In this document: one piece after another, positions 14,711 through 21,826 of the stretch
Position numbering within the stretch: position 1 is the first letter of the stretch
How the letters are laid out: every line of letters begins with the position of its first letter
Assembly: GCA_964510235.1 (NCBI GenBank)
Contig: CAZEBF010000013.1
Coordinates: 1-25,624 of the forward strand
Source: CAYUUR01 sp964510235
GTDB lineage: Bacteria; Patescibacteriota; Saccharimonadia; Saccharimonadales; CAYUUR01
Length of the DNA: 25,624 nucleotides
Direction of reading: 5' to 3'
Made by a program: the position numbers and the translations under genes
The notes under the pieces: generated by a model
Database searches by the model: none
Told to the model about the DNA's origin: nothing
Seen by the model: only the letters and a program-made list of their open reading frames with translations

Positions 14711-16174
14711 CTAGAGTGCTGCCATTGCTATCAGAACGATGCCGGCGATAACGCCGACTATCAGCGCCGCCCAGAGTCCGTTGAGGCTTGGGCGGTTAGT
14801 GTCATCTTGGGTGGTAGCTGTTGCCTGGCGAGGCTGTTGTTGACCACCGTTAACGGAGTACTGCGACTGCGCCACAGAAGCTGTCGCCATAGGTGTCGGT
14901 AACTGATCATCACGCTGCACATTTGTGCGCGTGCCGGCAGCTTTAGGGTCTTTTACTTCATGCCAACGCTCGTCGTAGACTTCATGAGCAATATCCTTGA
15001 GCTCAGCTTGGTTGGCTAACTTCTCTGCGGCCGCGATGATATCGTCACTTTCAAACGATGAAAGCTCAGCTTTCTGAGGTTTATGTTGTAGATCAGCCAA
15101 GTTAGGCATCTGTTCACGCTGGATTTGCTTGGTCTCAAGTACCTCTTTGACAGATTGTGGTCGGTCAATCGTGCGGAACTCGGGATTTGGTCGAACAGTC
15201 TCTTGTCGTGGCACTGGTTTTTGCTCGGGTCGACGTACTGCAGTGGTGCTTTCTACTGGTGTACGAGCCTCTTCGAGTTTGCGCTTACGAGCGGCTTCTT
15301 CCAGATGACTCATGCGTACTTCAGACTGCTCATTTACCTTCTCCTGTGATTTCTCTACCTTGGCGATCTGGTCTTTACGCTTTTCGTTGCGGTGATGGTC
15401 AATGCGCTCAGCCAAAATCAATGCTGCTAGGGCAGCACGTCGGTGGTGATGATCGTGCTGCTCGATGACCGGCTGGCGCTCAATAATTGTCTGCGTATGT
15501 ATAACGTTGCCGCCGCCCGTTGGCGGCCCACCAGGGGCGCCTCCACCGACAGGTGGACTTGGCACAGGTACTACACCTCCAGCAGGAGGTGATGGCGGTG
15601 TCGGAATAGCACCACCTGCTACGCCACCGCCGCCAGCACCTGCTCCAGCTGCTGGAATGACCGGAGTCGCACCAGCATAGAGCGTTCGGGTCGTTACCGT
15701 TGTATCTTCGTCTTCATCATCATCTTCCGGGGTCGCTTCGGGTGCGTCAGGTTCGGACTCATCGAGTTCTTCTTCGCTGTCATCATCCAGTTCAACTTCT
15801 TCAGGCTCTGCTTCGGTAGCCACATCTGGTTCTATGTCAGGAGAAGTGGTCTCTTCTACCTCAACGACAGCTCCAATAAAGCTCCGTTCAGGAGTAACAG
15901 CAGGTGCTGAATCGTGAGTAACCTCGTGCTTCTCGACGTTACTGCCGAAGAAGCCACGCAAGACTTTACCGATACGACGCTTCTTGCGACCTTCAGGCGA
16001 ATCATCGTCTTCTTCATCTTCCTCGTGATCATGCTCACGCTCGGCTACCATACGTTGGCGGTCTTCCCACCAGTCGCGCATGACCTCTAACGGACTACGC
16101 GGCTTTACCGGCAGACTCTCTTGGCTATCGTCGTCATCGTCAACTACTTCGCTGGTGAAAGGTGTTCGTTCCAT
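14711..16174 (-). CDS. tail-anchored low-complexity acidic protein, function unknown
   Basis: The 487-residue product is mostly disordered: an acidic N-terminus with DDDDD and histidine/glutamate runs, a basic patch (GRKKRRIGKVLRGFF, about 62-76), an acidic segment with EVEETTSPDIEPDVATEAEP, a Gly/Pro-rich collagen-like stretch (about 175-225), a His/Arg-rich piece (EQHDHHHRR) and charged coiled-coil-like helices (about 245-400). It ends in one hydrophobic segment (GLWAALIVGVIAGIVLIAMAAL) at the very C-terminus. This is the layout of a tail-anchored membrane protein with a large cytoplasmic part. It lies 43 bp downstream of infB, but a TATATT box 10 bases before its ATG suggests its own promoter. 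No family is recognised. Confidence 0.75.
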   Translation of the reverse strand: MERTPFTSEVVDDDDDSQESLPVKPRSPLEVMRDWWEDRQRMVAEREHDHEEDEEDDDSPEGRKKRRIGKVLRGFFGSNVEKHEVTHDSAPAVTPERSFIGAVVEVEETTSPDIEPDVATEAEPEEVELDDDSEEELDESEPDAPEATPEDDDEDEDTTVTTRTLYAGATPVIPAAGAGAGGGGVAGGAIPTPPSPPAGGVVPVPSPPVGGGAPGGPPTGGGNVIHTQTIIERQPVIEQHDHHHRRAALAALILAERIDHHRNEKRKDQIAKVEKSQEKVNEQSEVRMSHLEEAARKRKLEEARTPVESTTAVRRPEQKPVPRQETVRPNPEFRTIDRPQSVKEVLETKQIQREQMPNLADLQHKPQKAELSSFESDDIIAAAEKLANQAELKDIAHEVYDERWHEVKDPKAAGTRTNVQRDDQLPTPMATASVAQSQYSVNGGQQQPRQATATTQDDTNRPSLNGLWAALIVGVIAGIVLIAMAAL

Positions 16175-16217
16175 TACAGAGGTAAATATATCACTTTTTA
16201 CAACAATCAGAAAGTGA

Positions 16218-17978
16218 CTAGAGTGATCGTGCTACGGCCTCGCGAGTAAATACTTCGATTCGGTCACCTTCTTCGAGGTTAAGCCGACCCGTCGTCTTGA
16301 TACTCAGACCACACATATCACCTTCGAACACTTCTTTGGCGTCTTGCGGGCCACGCTTGAGGTTGGTAATTTCTACTTCGGCGAGTAGTTCCTTATCTCG
16401 ATATACTTTGGCTAACGCTGGTGAGACTAGCTTGCCCTTGGTGACTTCACCACCGCAGATAACCTCGGTCTTGCTGGTTTTAAAGATACCCTTCACTACC
16501 AAACGACCAAGTTCGTTTTCGATGATTTCTGGACTGAGCAAGTGGCTAAGCTCTTCTTTGACGTCGTCGATAAGCTCGTAAATAACTTTGTACAGACGGA
16601 TTGATACACGGTCGCGGCTGGCGGTTTGCTTGATGTTGGCTGGGATATCAACGCTGAAACCATAAATGATAGCGTTTGAGGTATGTGCCATGTGAACGTC
16701 GTTGTCGTTAATAGTGCCCACACCAGAGCCAACGACACGCACTGCGACTTCATCAGTATCGAGCGTCTTTAGGCTATCGATTACAGAGGTTAATGAACCC
16801 TGCACATCGGCTTTGATAATAATGTTAAGCTCTTGGAGCTCATTGCTTCGGTTGATGATCCTGAGCAGTTCGTTACTGTTCATCTGCAATCCACCACTAG
16901 TAGCGCGGTTTTGCTTGGCTTTCTCTGCCACTAACTTGGCTTCTTTTTCTGAGTTGACCACTGCAAACTCATCACCAAACTCTGGTAACACCTTGAAGCC
17001 AGTGATAATAACTGGAGTTGATGGACCAGCTTCTTTAAGAGTTTTGCCATCGGTTGCTTCGAGGTTTCGGATTTTGCCGTAAGCAGAACCCGCTACCACA
17101 AAAGCGCCTGGCTTGAGGATGCCTTCTTCTACCAATGCCACAGCCACAGAGCCGCGACCTTGTTCCATGTGTGCTTCGATGATCAAACCTTTTGATGGCA
17201 CGTCATAATCGGCCTTAAGCTCTTCGACGTCCGCCACCAGTAGCACCATATCAAGTAATTTGTCCACGTTCAGACCGGTGGTAGCAGAGACTTCAACAGT
17301 GATTGTCTCGCCGCCCCACTCTTCTACCATCAGTTCGTTCTCGGCCAGCTGTTGTTTAACACGATTGGGGTCAGCGCCTTCTTTGTCCATCTTATTGATG
17401 GCAACGATCATCTTGACACCAGCTTTACGAGCAAAACGAATCGCCTCAAGCGTCTGAGGCTTGATACCGTCGTCTGCCGCCACCACAATGATAACCACAT
17501 CAGTTAGCTGCGCACCGTGCTCTCTAAGAGCCGCAAATGCCTCATGGCCAGGTGTATCCAGGAAAGTAATCTTACGATCACCGTGCTCGACCTGGTAAGA
17601 CGAGATGTGCTGGGTAATACCACCGGCTTCGCCCTTAGCAACATTGGCGCTACGAATAGCATCCAGTAGTGAGGTTTTGCCGTGATCAACATGACCCATT
17701 ACTGCTACTACTGGTGGTCGATCTTTTCCATCGGCGCTAGCTGTTCGCTTGACGCGAGCTGGCTTGTCTTCGTCGGCGGCTTTCTTGGCAAGTGTAACTT
17801 CGAGGCCTAACTCATCAACGATAATCTGAGCGGTATCGATATCGATCCGCTCATTGATTGTCGCCATCACGCCGTTCTTCATTAGCTCACCAATCAGTTT
17901 GGTGGCTGGAATCTGTAACCGTTCGGCGAGTGCGCCAACAGTAGTCATGTCTTCAATTTCAATAGTTCGTTCAGACAT
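16218..17978 (-). CDS. infB: translation initiation factor IF-2
   Basis: IF-2 is the GTPase that brings fMet-tRNA to the 30S subunit and promotes subunit joining. The 586-residue protein has a single N-terminal IF2_N helical module (residues about 10-60, VGALAERLQIPATKLIGELMKNG) and lacks the long variable N-terminal extension of E. coli IF-2. The G domain carries G1 GHVDHGKT (95-102), G2 GGITQHI (119-125), G3 DTPGHE (141-146), G4 NKMD and G5 SATTG. Domains II-IV follow, with the fMet-tRNA-binding C-terminal part (FKTSKTEVICGGEVTKGKL). A good AAAGGAG site precedes the ATG by 9 bases. It follows rpsA by 41 bases and is probably co-transcribed with it. Confidence 0.96.
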   Translation of the reverse strand: MSERTIEIEDMTTVGALAERLQIPATKLIGELMKNGVMATINERIDIDTAQIIVDELGLEVTLAKKAADEDKPARVKRTASADGKDRPPVVAVMGHVDHGKTSLLDAIRSANVAKGEAGGITQHISSYQVEHGDRKITFLDTPGHEAFAALREHGAQLTDVVIIVVAADDGIKPQTLEAIRFARKAGVKMIVAINKMDKEGADPNRVKQQLAENELMVEEWGGETITVEVSATTGLNVDKLLDMVLLVADVEELKADYDVPSKGLIIEAHMEQGRGSVAVALVEEGILKPGAFVVAGSAYGKIRNLEATDGKTLKEAGPSTPVIITGFKVLPEFGDEFAVVNSEKEAKLVAEKAKQNRATSGGLQMNSNELLRIINRSNELQELNIIIKADVQGSLTSVIDSLKTLDTDEVAVRVVGSGVGTINDNDVHMAHTSNAIIYGFSVDIPANIKQTASRDRVSIRLYKVIYELIDDVKEELSHLLSPEIIENELGRLVVKGIFKTSKTEVICGGEVTKGKLVSPALAKVYRDKELLAEVEITNLKRGPQDAKEVFEGDMCGLSIKTTGRLNLEEGDRIEVFTREAVARSL

Positions 17979-18019
17979 AGGTGCGCACTCCTTTCGTACG
18001 GTGTTAGATTAGTTGTTGC

Positions 18020-19078
18020 TTAGGTCTTAAGACTAAGAGCAATCTTGCGGTTCTCGGTATCGATGTCGAGCACCTTGAAGGTCTTCTTCTCGTTCAAGCG
18101 GAAGACTTCTTCTGGGTTAGTGTCGTCACCATCGCCCATTTCAGAGACGTGGACCAAGGCTTCAACAGCGGCGCTCAGCTGCACAAACGCACCAAACGGT
18201 GTGATTCGTGTCACTTTGCCTTCGACATTGTCACCCTTTTTGAAGGCTTTAACTTCTTGCAGCCATGGGTCTTCTTGCATTTGCTTTAGGCTCAAGCTCA
18301 AGCGGTCTTTATCGATAGCAATGATTTTTGCTTCAACTTCTTCGCCGACTTTCAGGTACTTGCGAGGATCTTCGACGCGTTCCCACGAGATTTCAGAGAT
18401 GTGGATCAAGCCTTCGATGCCATCGACGTTGATGAATGCACCAAAGTCGATTACACCAGTGACAACACCTTTAACTGTATCGCCAACCTTGAGCTCAGAA
18501 AAGCGCTCTTGCATATCGTCTTTCATAGCTTCCTTCTCAGAGAAGATCAGCTTGTTGTCTTTACGGCTCACGTCGAGGATACGGACGCGCAGGGTTTTCT
18601 TGGTCAGAGCATTGAGCTTCTGCAAGATTTCGTCCTTGTCAGCACCTGAGACACGTGGGTAGTGCCCAGCTGACAGCTGTGATACCGGCAGGAATCCGCG
18701 GATACCTTCGAGTTCGATGAGCAAACCACCACGGTTGGCATCATACGGTTCAACCTCAATGATTTCACCCTTTTCGAATACCTTTTGTAGTTCGTCCCAA
18801 CCTCGGTCTTTAGCAGCACGGCGCATACTCAAAAGTGCATAGCCTTCGTCCATTTCTGGATCGATTACGCTCGTGGTAACCGCTTGGCCTTCTTCGAGTT
18901 TTTGTCCGTGACCAACTTCGCGGCGCATAACTACGCCCATTCCGTTAGCGCCCAGATCTATCCAAACTTCGTGTTTTCGTACCGAAGAAACGACTCCTTC
19001 GACTACTTCACCTGCTTTTAATTGTGGAATGTCATGCTGAGCCAGCAGATCATCCATCGTTAATGTTGTTTTTGGCAT
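18020..19078 (-). CDS. rpsA: ribosomal protein S1 homologue, four S1 domains
   Basis: S1 binds mRNA leaders and helps their docking on the 30S subunit. The 352-residue protein has four S1/OB repeats, at about residues 20-88, 104-186, 200-270 and 285-352. The last two are the best preserved (VKGVVTGVIDFGAFINVDGIEGLIHISEIS; VEGKVTRITPFGAFVQLSAAVEALVHVSEM). E. coli S1 has six. The ATG at 19078 follows an AAGGAGG site; an upstream in-frame alternative start sits too close to that site. Upstream is a promoter with TTGACT (19125-19130) and an AT-rich -10 near 19100-19107. The gene heads a unit with infB. Confidence 0.92.
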   Translation of the reverse strand: MPKTTLTMDDLLAQHDIPQLKAGEVVEGVVSSVRKHEVWIDLGANGMGVVMRREVGHGQKLEEGQAVTTSVIDPEMDEGYALLSMRRAAKDRGWDELQKVFEKGEIIEVEPYDANRGGLLIELEGIRGFLPVSQLSAGHYPRVSGADKDEILQKLNALTKKTLRVRILDVSRKDNKLIFSEKEAMKDDMQERFSELKVGDTVKGVVTGVIDFGAFINVDGIEGLIHISEISWERVEDPRKYLKVGEEVEAKIIAIDKDRLSLSLKQMQEDPWLQEVKAFKKGDNVEGKVTRITPFGAFVQLSAAVEALVHVSEMGDGDDTNPEEVFRLNEKKTFKVLDIDTENRKIALSLKT

Positions 19079-19099
19079 TAGGGCCAAGTCCTCCTTAAA

Positions 19100-19130
19100 A
19101 ATATATTCTGACAAACTCGAATACAGTCAA
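19100..19130 (-). promoter_or_regulatory. rpsA-infB promoter
   Basis: Minus strand: -35 TTGACT (19125-19130) and an A/T-rich -10 region (TATATT at 19100-19105 with a 19-bp spacer, or AATATA at 19102-19107 with a 17-bp spacer). Confidence 0.55.
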
Positions 19131-19234
19131 TGTACAGCGTTTGTTAGTTAGGAACGATTATATCTGTTGTACCCCTGAAAGTCAAAACTTATGGTTGAGC
19201 CCTTGCAGCTATAGGCGATTGGCGCGGCAGTTTG

Positions 19235-19240
19235 TATACT
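19235..19240 (+). promoter_or_regulatory. -10 box of the ROK-family gene, leaderless type
   Basis: TATACT followed by 7 bases and the ATG at 19248. No clear -35 is seen. Confidence 0.45.
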
Positions 19241-19247
19241 GGATGTC

Positions 19248-20048
19248 ATGAAGCTGGCGGTTGATATTGGAGGGAGCAAGACGTTACTAGCGGTGTTTGA
19301 CGACACGGGCCATCTGGTGACGCAGCATAAATTCCCCACCCCACAGCAGTACGAAGATTTTTTGGCTGAGCTAGCCACTAACATCAATCAGGTTAAGCGG
19401 TCAGGTTTTTCTCAGTCTGTAGTAGCCGTGCCTGGCCGACTTAACCGAGCTTCTGGCACAGTGATGGCTTGCGGTAATCTACCCTGGAAAAATGAACCAA
19501 TCCGCGCTGATCTCTCACGAATCATCGGCTGTGCCGTCGTGATCGAAAACGATGCTAACTTAGCAGCACTGCATGAAGCCCATAACGTCAAGAGCGAGTT
19601 CAAGAAGGTGCTTTATATAACCATAAGTACTGGAATCGGCGCAGGAGTAATCATAAACGGTATAATTGACCCTGCGCTTGCCGATGCTGAAGTCGGAAAA
19701 ATGTTACTGATCGAAGATGGCACACTACAGGCGTGGGAAACGTTCGCCTCTGGCAAAGCCGTCAAGGAACATTTTCACACCCTGGTCAGCGATATTCCTC
19801 ATGATTCACCGCTGTGGCAAGAGATCGCCGAAAACTTGAGTGTTGGTGTCTTTAATTGTTGTGCGATTATTCAGCCCGATATTGTGGTCTTGGGCGGTGG
19901 CGCCGGTACACATTACCCAATGTTCAAGAAGCAGCTTGCAACCGAACTCAAGAAGTACGGCAATGACATGGTGCCTCTGCCAGTAATTGTAGAAGCCAAG
20001 CGACCAGAAGAAGCGGTTATTTATGGCTGTTTGAGTCTCATGCAGTAG
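19248..20048 (+). CDS. ROK-family protein, degenerate zinc motif
   Basis: ROK proteins are sugar kinases or sugar-responsive repressors. This 266-residue member has no DNA-binding N-terminus, so a kinase-like protein is expected. The phosphate-binding DIGGSKT is at residues 6-12, the catalytic-type Asp is in ENDANLAAL (Asp 102), and ISTGIGAGVIINGII and PDIVVLGGGAG are the second phosphate and adenosine regions. What is missing is the ROK zinc signature: the usual EIGH reads EVGK (148-151) and the CxCGxxGCLE segment is replaced by EDGTLQAWETFASGKAV without cysteine. Substrate and activity are therefore uncertain. Two bases after its stop the metallopeptidase-like gene starts, so both are likely made together. 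Confidence 0.85.
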   Translation: MKLAVDIGGSKTLLAVFDDTGHLVTQHKFPTPQQYEDFLAELATNINQVKRSGFSQSVVAVPGRLNRASGTVMACGNLPWKNEPIRADLSRIIGCAVVIENDANLAALHEAHNVKSEFKKVLYITISTGIGAGVIINGIIDPALADAEVGKMLLIEDGTLQAWETFASGKAVKEHFHTLVSDIPHDSPLWQEIAENLSVGVFNCCAIIQPDIVVLGGGAGTHYPMFKKQLATELKKYGNDMVPLPVIVEAKRPEEAVIYGCLSLMQ

Positions 20049-20050
20049 CT

Positions 20051-20536
20051 ATGGAACAGATCCTTATACAGCTACAAACTGACTACCCAGAGCTCAAATT
20101 TAAGCCTGGAACTACCTTTTTGTGGTCACCTTCACAACAAACTGTCCACTTTGTGCGTGACGCATCAGAGGCGACAGGTATTTGGTCACTATTACATGAG
20201 GTTGGCCATGGTTTGCTTGATCACCGCGATTTTACCAGCGACTTTGGACTGCTACAGATGGAAGTAGCTGCCTGGAATAAGGCACGCGAGCTAGCAGGAA
20301 CCTATGGCCATGACATTGACGAAGACCACATACAGGACTGCTTGGACACCTACCGCGACTGGCTACACCAGCGCAGCAACTGCCCAACCTGTGAAGCCAC
20401 CAGTCTGCAGCAAGACAGCCGCACTTACCGATGTACTAACTGCGACGAGGTTTGGCACGTTGCCCAAAACCGCCACTGCCGCCCCTACCGCAAAAGGCTT
20501 GAACCTAGTCCGCGGAACCTAACACCTCAGGCTTGA
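20051..20536 (+). CDS. ImmA/IrrE-like HExxH metallopeptidase with C-terminal zinc ribbon
   Basis: A 161-residue protein with the zinc-protease motif LLHEVGHGLLDH (HEVGH at residues 49-53) and a downstream Glu (QMEVAAWNKAREL, Glu 71) in the position expected for the third ligand. This is the layout of small M78/ImmA-IrrE-type metallopeptidases, which often cleave repressors. The C-terminal part carries two CxxC pairs (C111/C114 and C128/C131), a zinc ribbon. No signal peptide is seen, so it acts inside the cell. It starts 3 bases after the ROK gene stop. The stop codon lies 5 bases beyond the left arm of the 14-bp inverted repeat at 20518-20531, so its last codons lie in that element. The family call is by motif; the substrate is unknown. 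Confidence 0.7.
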   Translation: MEQILIQLQTDYPELKFKPGTTFLWSPSQQTVHFVRDASEATGIWSLLHEVGHGLLDHRDFTSDFGLLQMEVAAWNKARELAGTYGHDIDEDHIQDCLDTYRDWLHQRSNCPTCEATSLQQDSRTYRCTNCDEVWHVAQNRHCRPYRKRLEPSPRNLTPQA

Positions 20537-20695
20537 GCGTAGTGTGGTGGCGTCTGCGAGGAACGCCTGGAGCCGTACATCACGTACGGTGAAGCCGTGC
20601 CGCAGCGAGACAACACCGCAATACGCCAAGAGCAGGCAAAGAAAAAGCCCTGGCTTTTGCCAGAGCTTTTCTTGCCTGTGACCTGAGGTGTTAGG
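20518..20695. repeat. 178-bp structured segment bounded by a perfect 14-bp inverted repeat
   Basis: CCTAACACCTCAGG (20518-20531) is the exact reverse complement of 20682-20695. The inside can fold further: CTTG-A-GCGTA (20532-20541) with TACGCCAAG (20622-20630), GTGGTG (20544-20549) with CACCGC (20614-20619), CTGCG (20554-20558) with CGCAG (20601-20605), hairpin CCGTAC-ATCAC-GTACGG (20573-20589), and a long terminator-like hairpin at 20633-20678. The arms overlap the 3' ends of both flanking convergent genes. It could be a small mobile (MITE-like) element, a structured non-coding RNA, or an elaborate bidirectional terminator. Confidence 0.65.
20633..20678. terminator. bidirectional terminator hairpin between convergent genes
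   Basis: AAAGCCCTGGC (20644-20654) pairs with GCCAGAGCTTT (20659-20669) around a TTTT loop with one mismatch, and CAGGCAA (20633-20639) pairs with TTGCCTG (20672-20678) outside it. T-rich stretches follow in both directions. It would end both the metallopeptidase transcript (plus) and the KGG transcript (minus). Confidence 0.7.
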
Positions 20696-20888
20696 CTGTC
20701 TTCTTGGTACGACGTGAAATACGTCCGCCCTTGGCACCAGCACTGCGTGCTAGTTCTCGGTTAGCAGCGAAGCCGCCAGTCCGACCCAAACGGCCACCTT
20801 TAGCACCGATTTTTGCGTAAAAATCAGAGCCGTATTTTGCTTTGTTAGTTGCTGCAGCAGCTTTGCCGCCTTGTTTTGTTCCAGCCAT
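20691..20888 (-). CDS. KGG-repeat (stress-protein-like) small protein
   Basis: A 65-residue, basic, glycine-rich protein with the repeat pattern of the general-stress/KGG family: QGGKAAAATNKAKYGSDFY, AKIGAKGGRLGRTGGFAANRELARSAGAKGGRISRR. Such repeats occur in hydrophilic stress proteins (GsiB-like) and in many CPR and phage small proteins; the molecular role is unknown. The true start is the ATG at 20888, preceded by GGAGGT at 8 bases, rather than a much longer upstream reading frame that would run through the leader hairpin. Its stop codon TAA lies inside the right arm of the inverted repeat at 20682-20695. Expression may be controlled by the hairpin in its leader. Confidence 0.85.
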   Translation of the reverse strand: MAGTKQGGKAAAATNKAKYGSDFYAKIGAKGGRLGRTGGFAANRELARSAGAKGGRISRRTKKTA

Positions 20889-20943
20889 GGTATGTGACCT
20901 CCACATTGATTGATATGTCCCACCTGATCCTCGAAACACAAAC

Positions 20944-20977
20944 AAAAAAAGAGGGCCTGATTGCTCAGTTACCCTCT
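20944..20977 (-). terminator. intrinsic terminator in the leader of the KGG gene
   Basis: Minus strand: AGAGGG (20972-20977) pairs with CCCTCT (20950-20955), inner CTGA/TCAG around loop GCAA, followed by seven T (20944-20950). It lies between the TTGACA promoter at 21010-21038 and the KGG start. It may end the upstream hypothetical gene, act as an attenuator, or both. Confidence 0.75.
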
Positions 20978-21009
20978 CTTTTATGTTTGTTTCTTTCGAA
21001 ACTATGCTT

Positions 21010-21038
21010 ATGTTAACACAAGCGTAAGCGTATGTCAA
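21010..21038 (-). promoter_or_regulatory. promoter upstream of the KGG leader
   Basis: Minus strand: consensus -35 TTGACA (21033-21038), 17-bp spacer, -10 TAACAT (21010-21015). The predicted start near 21003 gives a leader of about 115 bases that contains a terminator hairpin. Confidence 0.65.
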
Positions 21039-21052
21039 CGTTTATTGCTGTT

Positions 21053-21451
21053 TTATTCGACGGTTGGGAGTGAAGCACCACTGTTTCGAACATCTTCGAC
21101 GAGCAGACTAACTGCACCGAGGTCGCGGAAATAAGCCCGTTCAGAGAATCGTGTTAATCGAATCTCAAGATTGGCAACTAATCCCATCGCACCACCCTTG
21201 GCTTTACGGTCTTCTAGTGAGGCTAATCGTGCGATGTTGCGTGCAGCTACATCGACGCGCGCTTGGTGTAGTTCAGCATGACGTAGGCCAGCTTCAGAAA
21301 TGTCGGTTAGCTCAGGGGTCAGCAATGTAACTCTACCTGTCATTTCATCACCAATCATTTGACCCTGATCAACAAGATATAAATCACGAGCAGCCATCAA
21401 AATAGCGTCTCGCTCACCTACAAATGTATTATCGTCATTACTGTGCGGCAT
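21053..21451 (-). CDS. hypothetical protein
   Basis: A 132-residue soluble protein that I do not recognise. It is mainly alpha-helical, with a helix pair (GERDAILMAARDLYLVDQG; EAGLRHAELHQARVDVAARNIARLASLEDRKAK) and a C-terminal helix (ERAYFRDLGAVSLLVEDVRNSG). No membrane segment, signal peptide, metal motif or cysteine is visible. The start is well supported by AAGGAG five bases before the ATG and by a promoter upstream. The gene is divergent from the small membrane protein/HIT unit and a perfect 7-bp-arm palindrome lies between them. Confidence 0.75.
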   Translation of the reverse strand: MPHSNDDNTFVGERDAILMAARDLYLVDQGQMIGDEMTGRVTLLTPELTDISEAGLRHAELHQARVDVAARNIARLASLEDRKAKGGAMGLVANLEIRLTRFSERAYFRDLGAVSLLVEDVRNSGASLPTVE

Positions 21452-21472
21452 ATTAACTCCTTGTTTACCAAT

Positions 21473-21501
21473 ATTATATCACTATTGCTTATAATAAGCA
21501 A
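21473..21501 (-). promoter_or_regulatory. promoter of the 21053-21451 gene with overlapping palindrome
   Basis: Minus strand: -35 TTGCTT (21496-21501), 17-bp spacer, -10 TATAAT (21473-21478). The -35 is the right arm of the palindrome TTGCTTA-TAA-TAAGCAA (21485-21501), which fits an operator position. Confidence 0.65.
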
Positions 21502-21505
21502 CCAA

Positions 21506-21535
21506 TTGCAGTATGGAACCTTTGTTGTTTATACT
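21506..21535 (+). promoter_or_regulatory. promoter of the small membrane protein-HIT unit
   Basis: -35 TTGCAG (21506-21511), 18-bp spacer, -10 TATACT (21530-21535). The -10 touches the ATG at 21536 and stands exactly 6 bases before the in-frame ATG at 21542, so transcription and translation may both begin at 21542. Confidence 0.55.
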
Positions 21536-21826
21536 ATGAATATGCAACGTAAAAGTACCAAGCCATGGATAATTCTAATAGCCGCTCCTATTATTGCCTT
21601 GATCTTGACCGCTCTAATGCAGGTAATTGTTAGCTTTACCTTATCTGATAGTGGCGAGTACTCCAGCACTACTATCCCTACTGTTGTCAACATTATCTCT
21701 CTGGTCGTTGGTGTATTGGCCGTAATTGGCATGTTCGGGCTACCTGCTTGGATCGTGATGCTCATCGTCACAATCAATCACAACAACAAGCTGAAGCAAA
21801 CCCAAAGCAATCGCAAGAGAAAATGA
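21536..21826 (+). CDS. small two-helix membrane protein
   Basis: A 96-residue protein (94 if the in-frame ATG at 21542 is used, as the promoter position suggests) with two membrane segments: WIILIAAPIIALILTALMQVIVSFTL (about 11-36) and VVNIISLVVGVLAVIGMFGLPAWIVMLIVTI (about 50-80). A short polar loop lies between them and a basic tail (NNKLKQTQSNRKRK) follows, which should be cytoplasmic. Function unknown; no family recognised. A longer reading frame extends upstream to 21443 but overlaps the divergent gene and its promoter, so it is not used. The stop overlaps the start of the HIT gene (ATGA), indicating one operon. Confidence 0.7.
   Translation: MNMQRKSTKPWIILIAAPIIALILTALMQVIVSFTLSDSGEYSSTTIPTVVNIISLVVGVLAVIGMFGLPAWIVMLIVTINHNNKLKQTQSNRKRK

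Noticed and set aside
15465..15680. Gly/Pro-rich plus-strand frame opposite the 14711-16174 gene
   Set aside because: It is the mirror of the Gly/Pro-rich coding stretch on the minus strand; GC-rich repeats give open frames on both strands.
20573..20589. Firm call of a group II intron or a HEARO/omega RNA in the structured element
   Set aside because: Only a short hairpin resembles such RNAs. No reverse transcriptase, IscB or HNH gene is nearby, so it is kept as a hypothesis in the findings.
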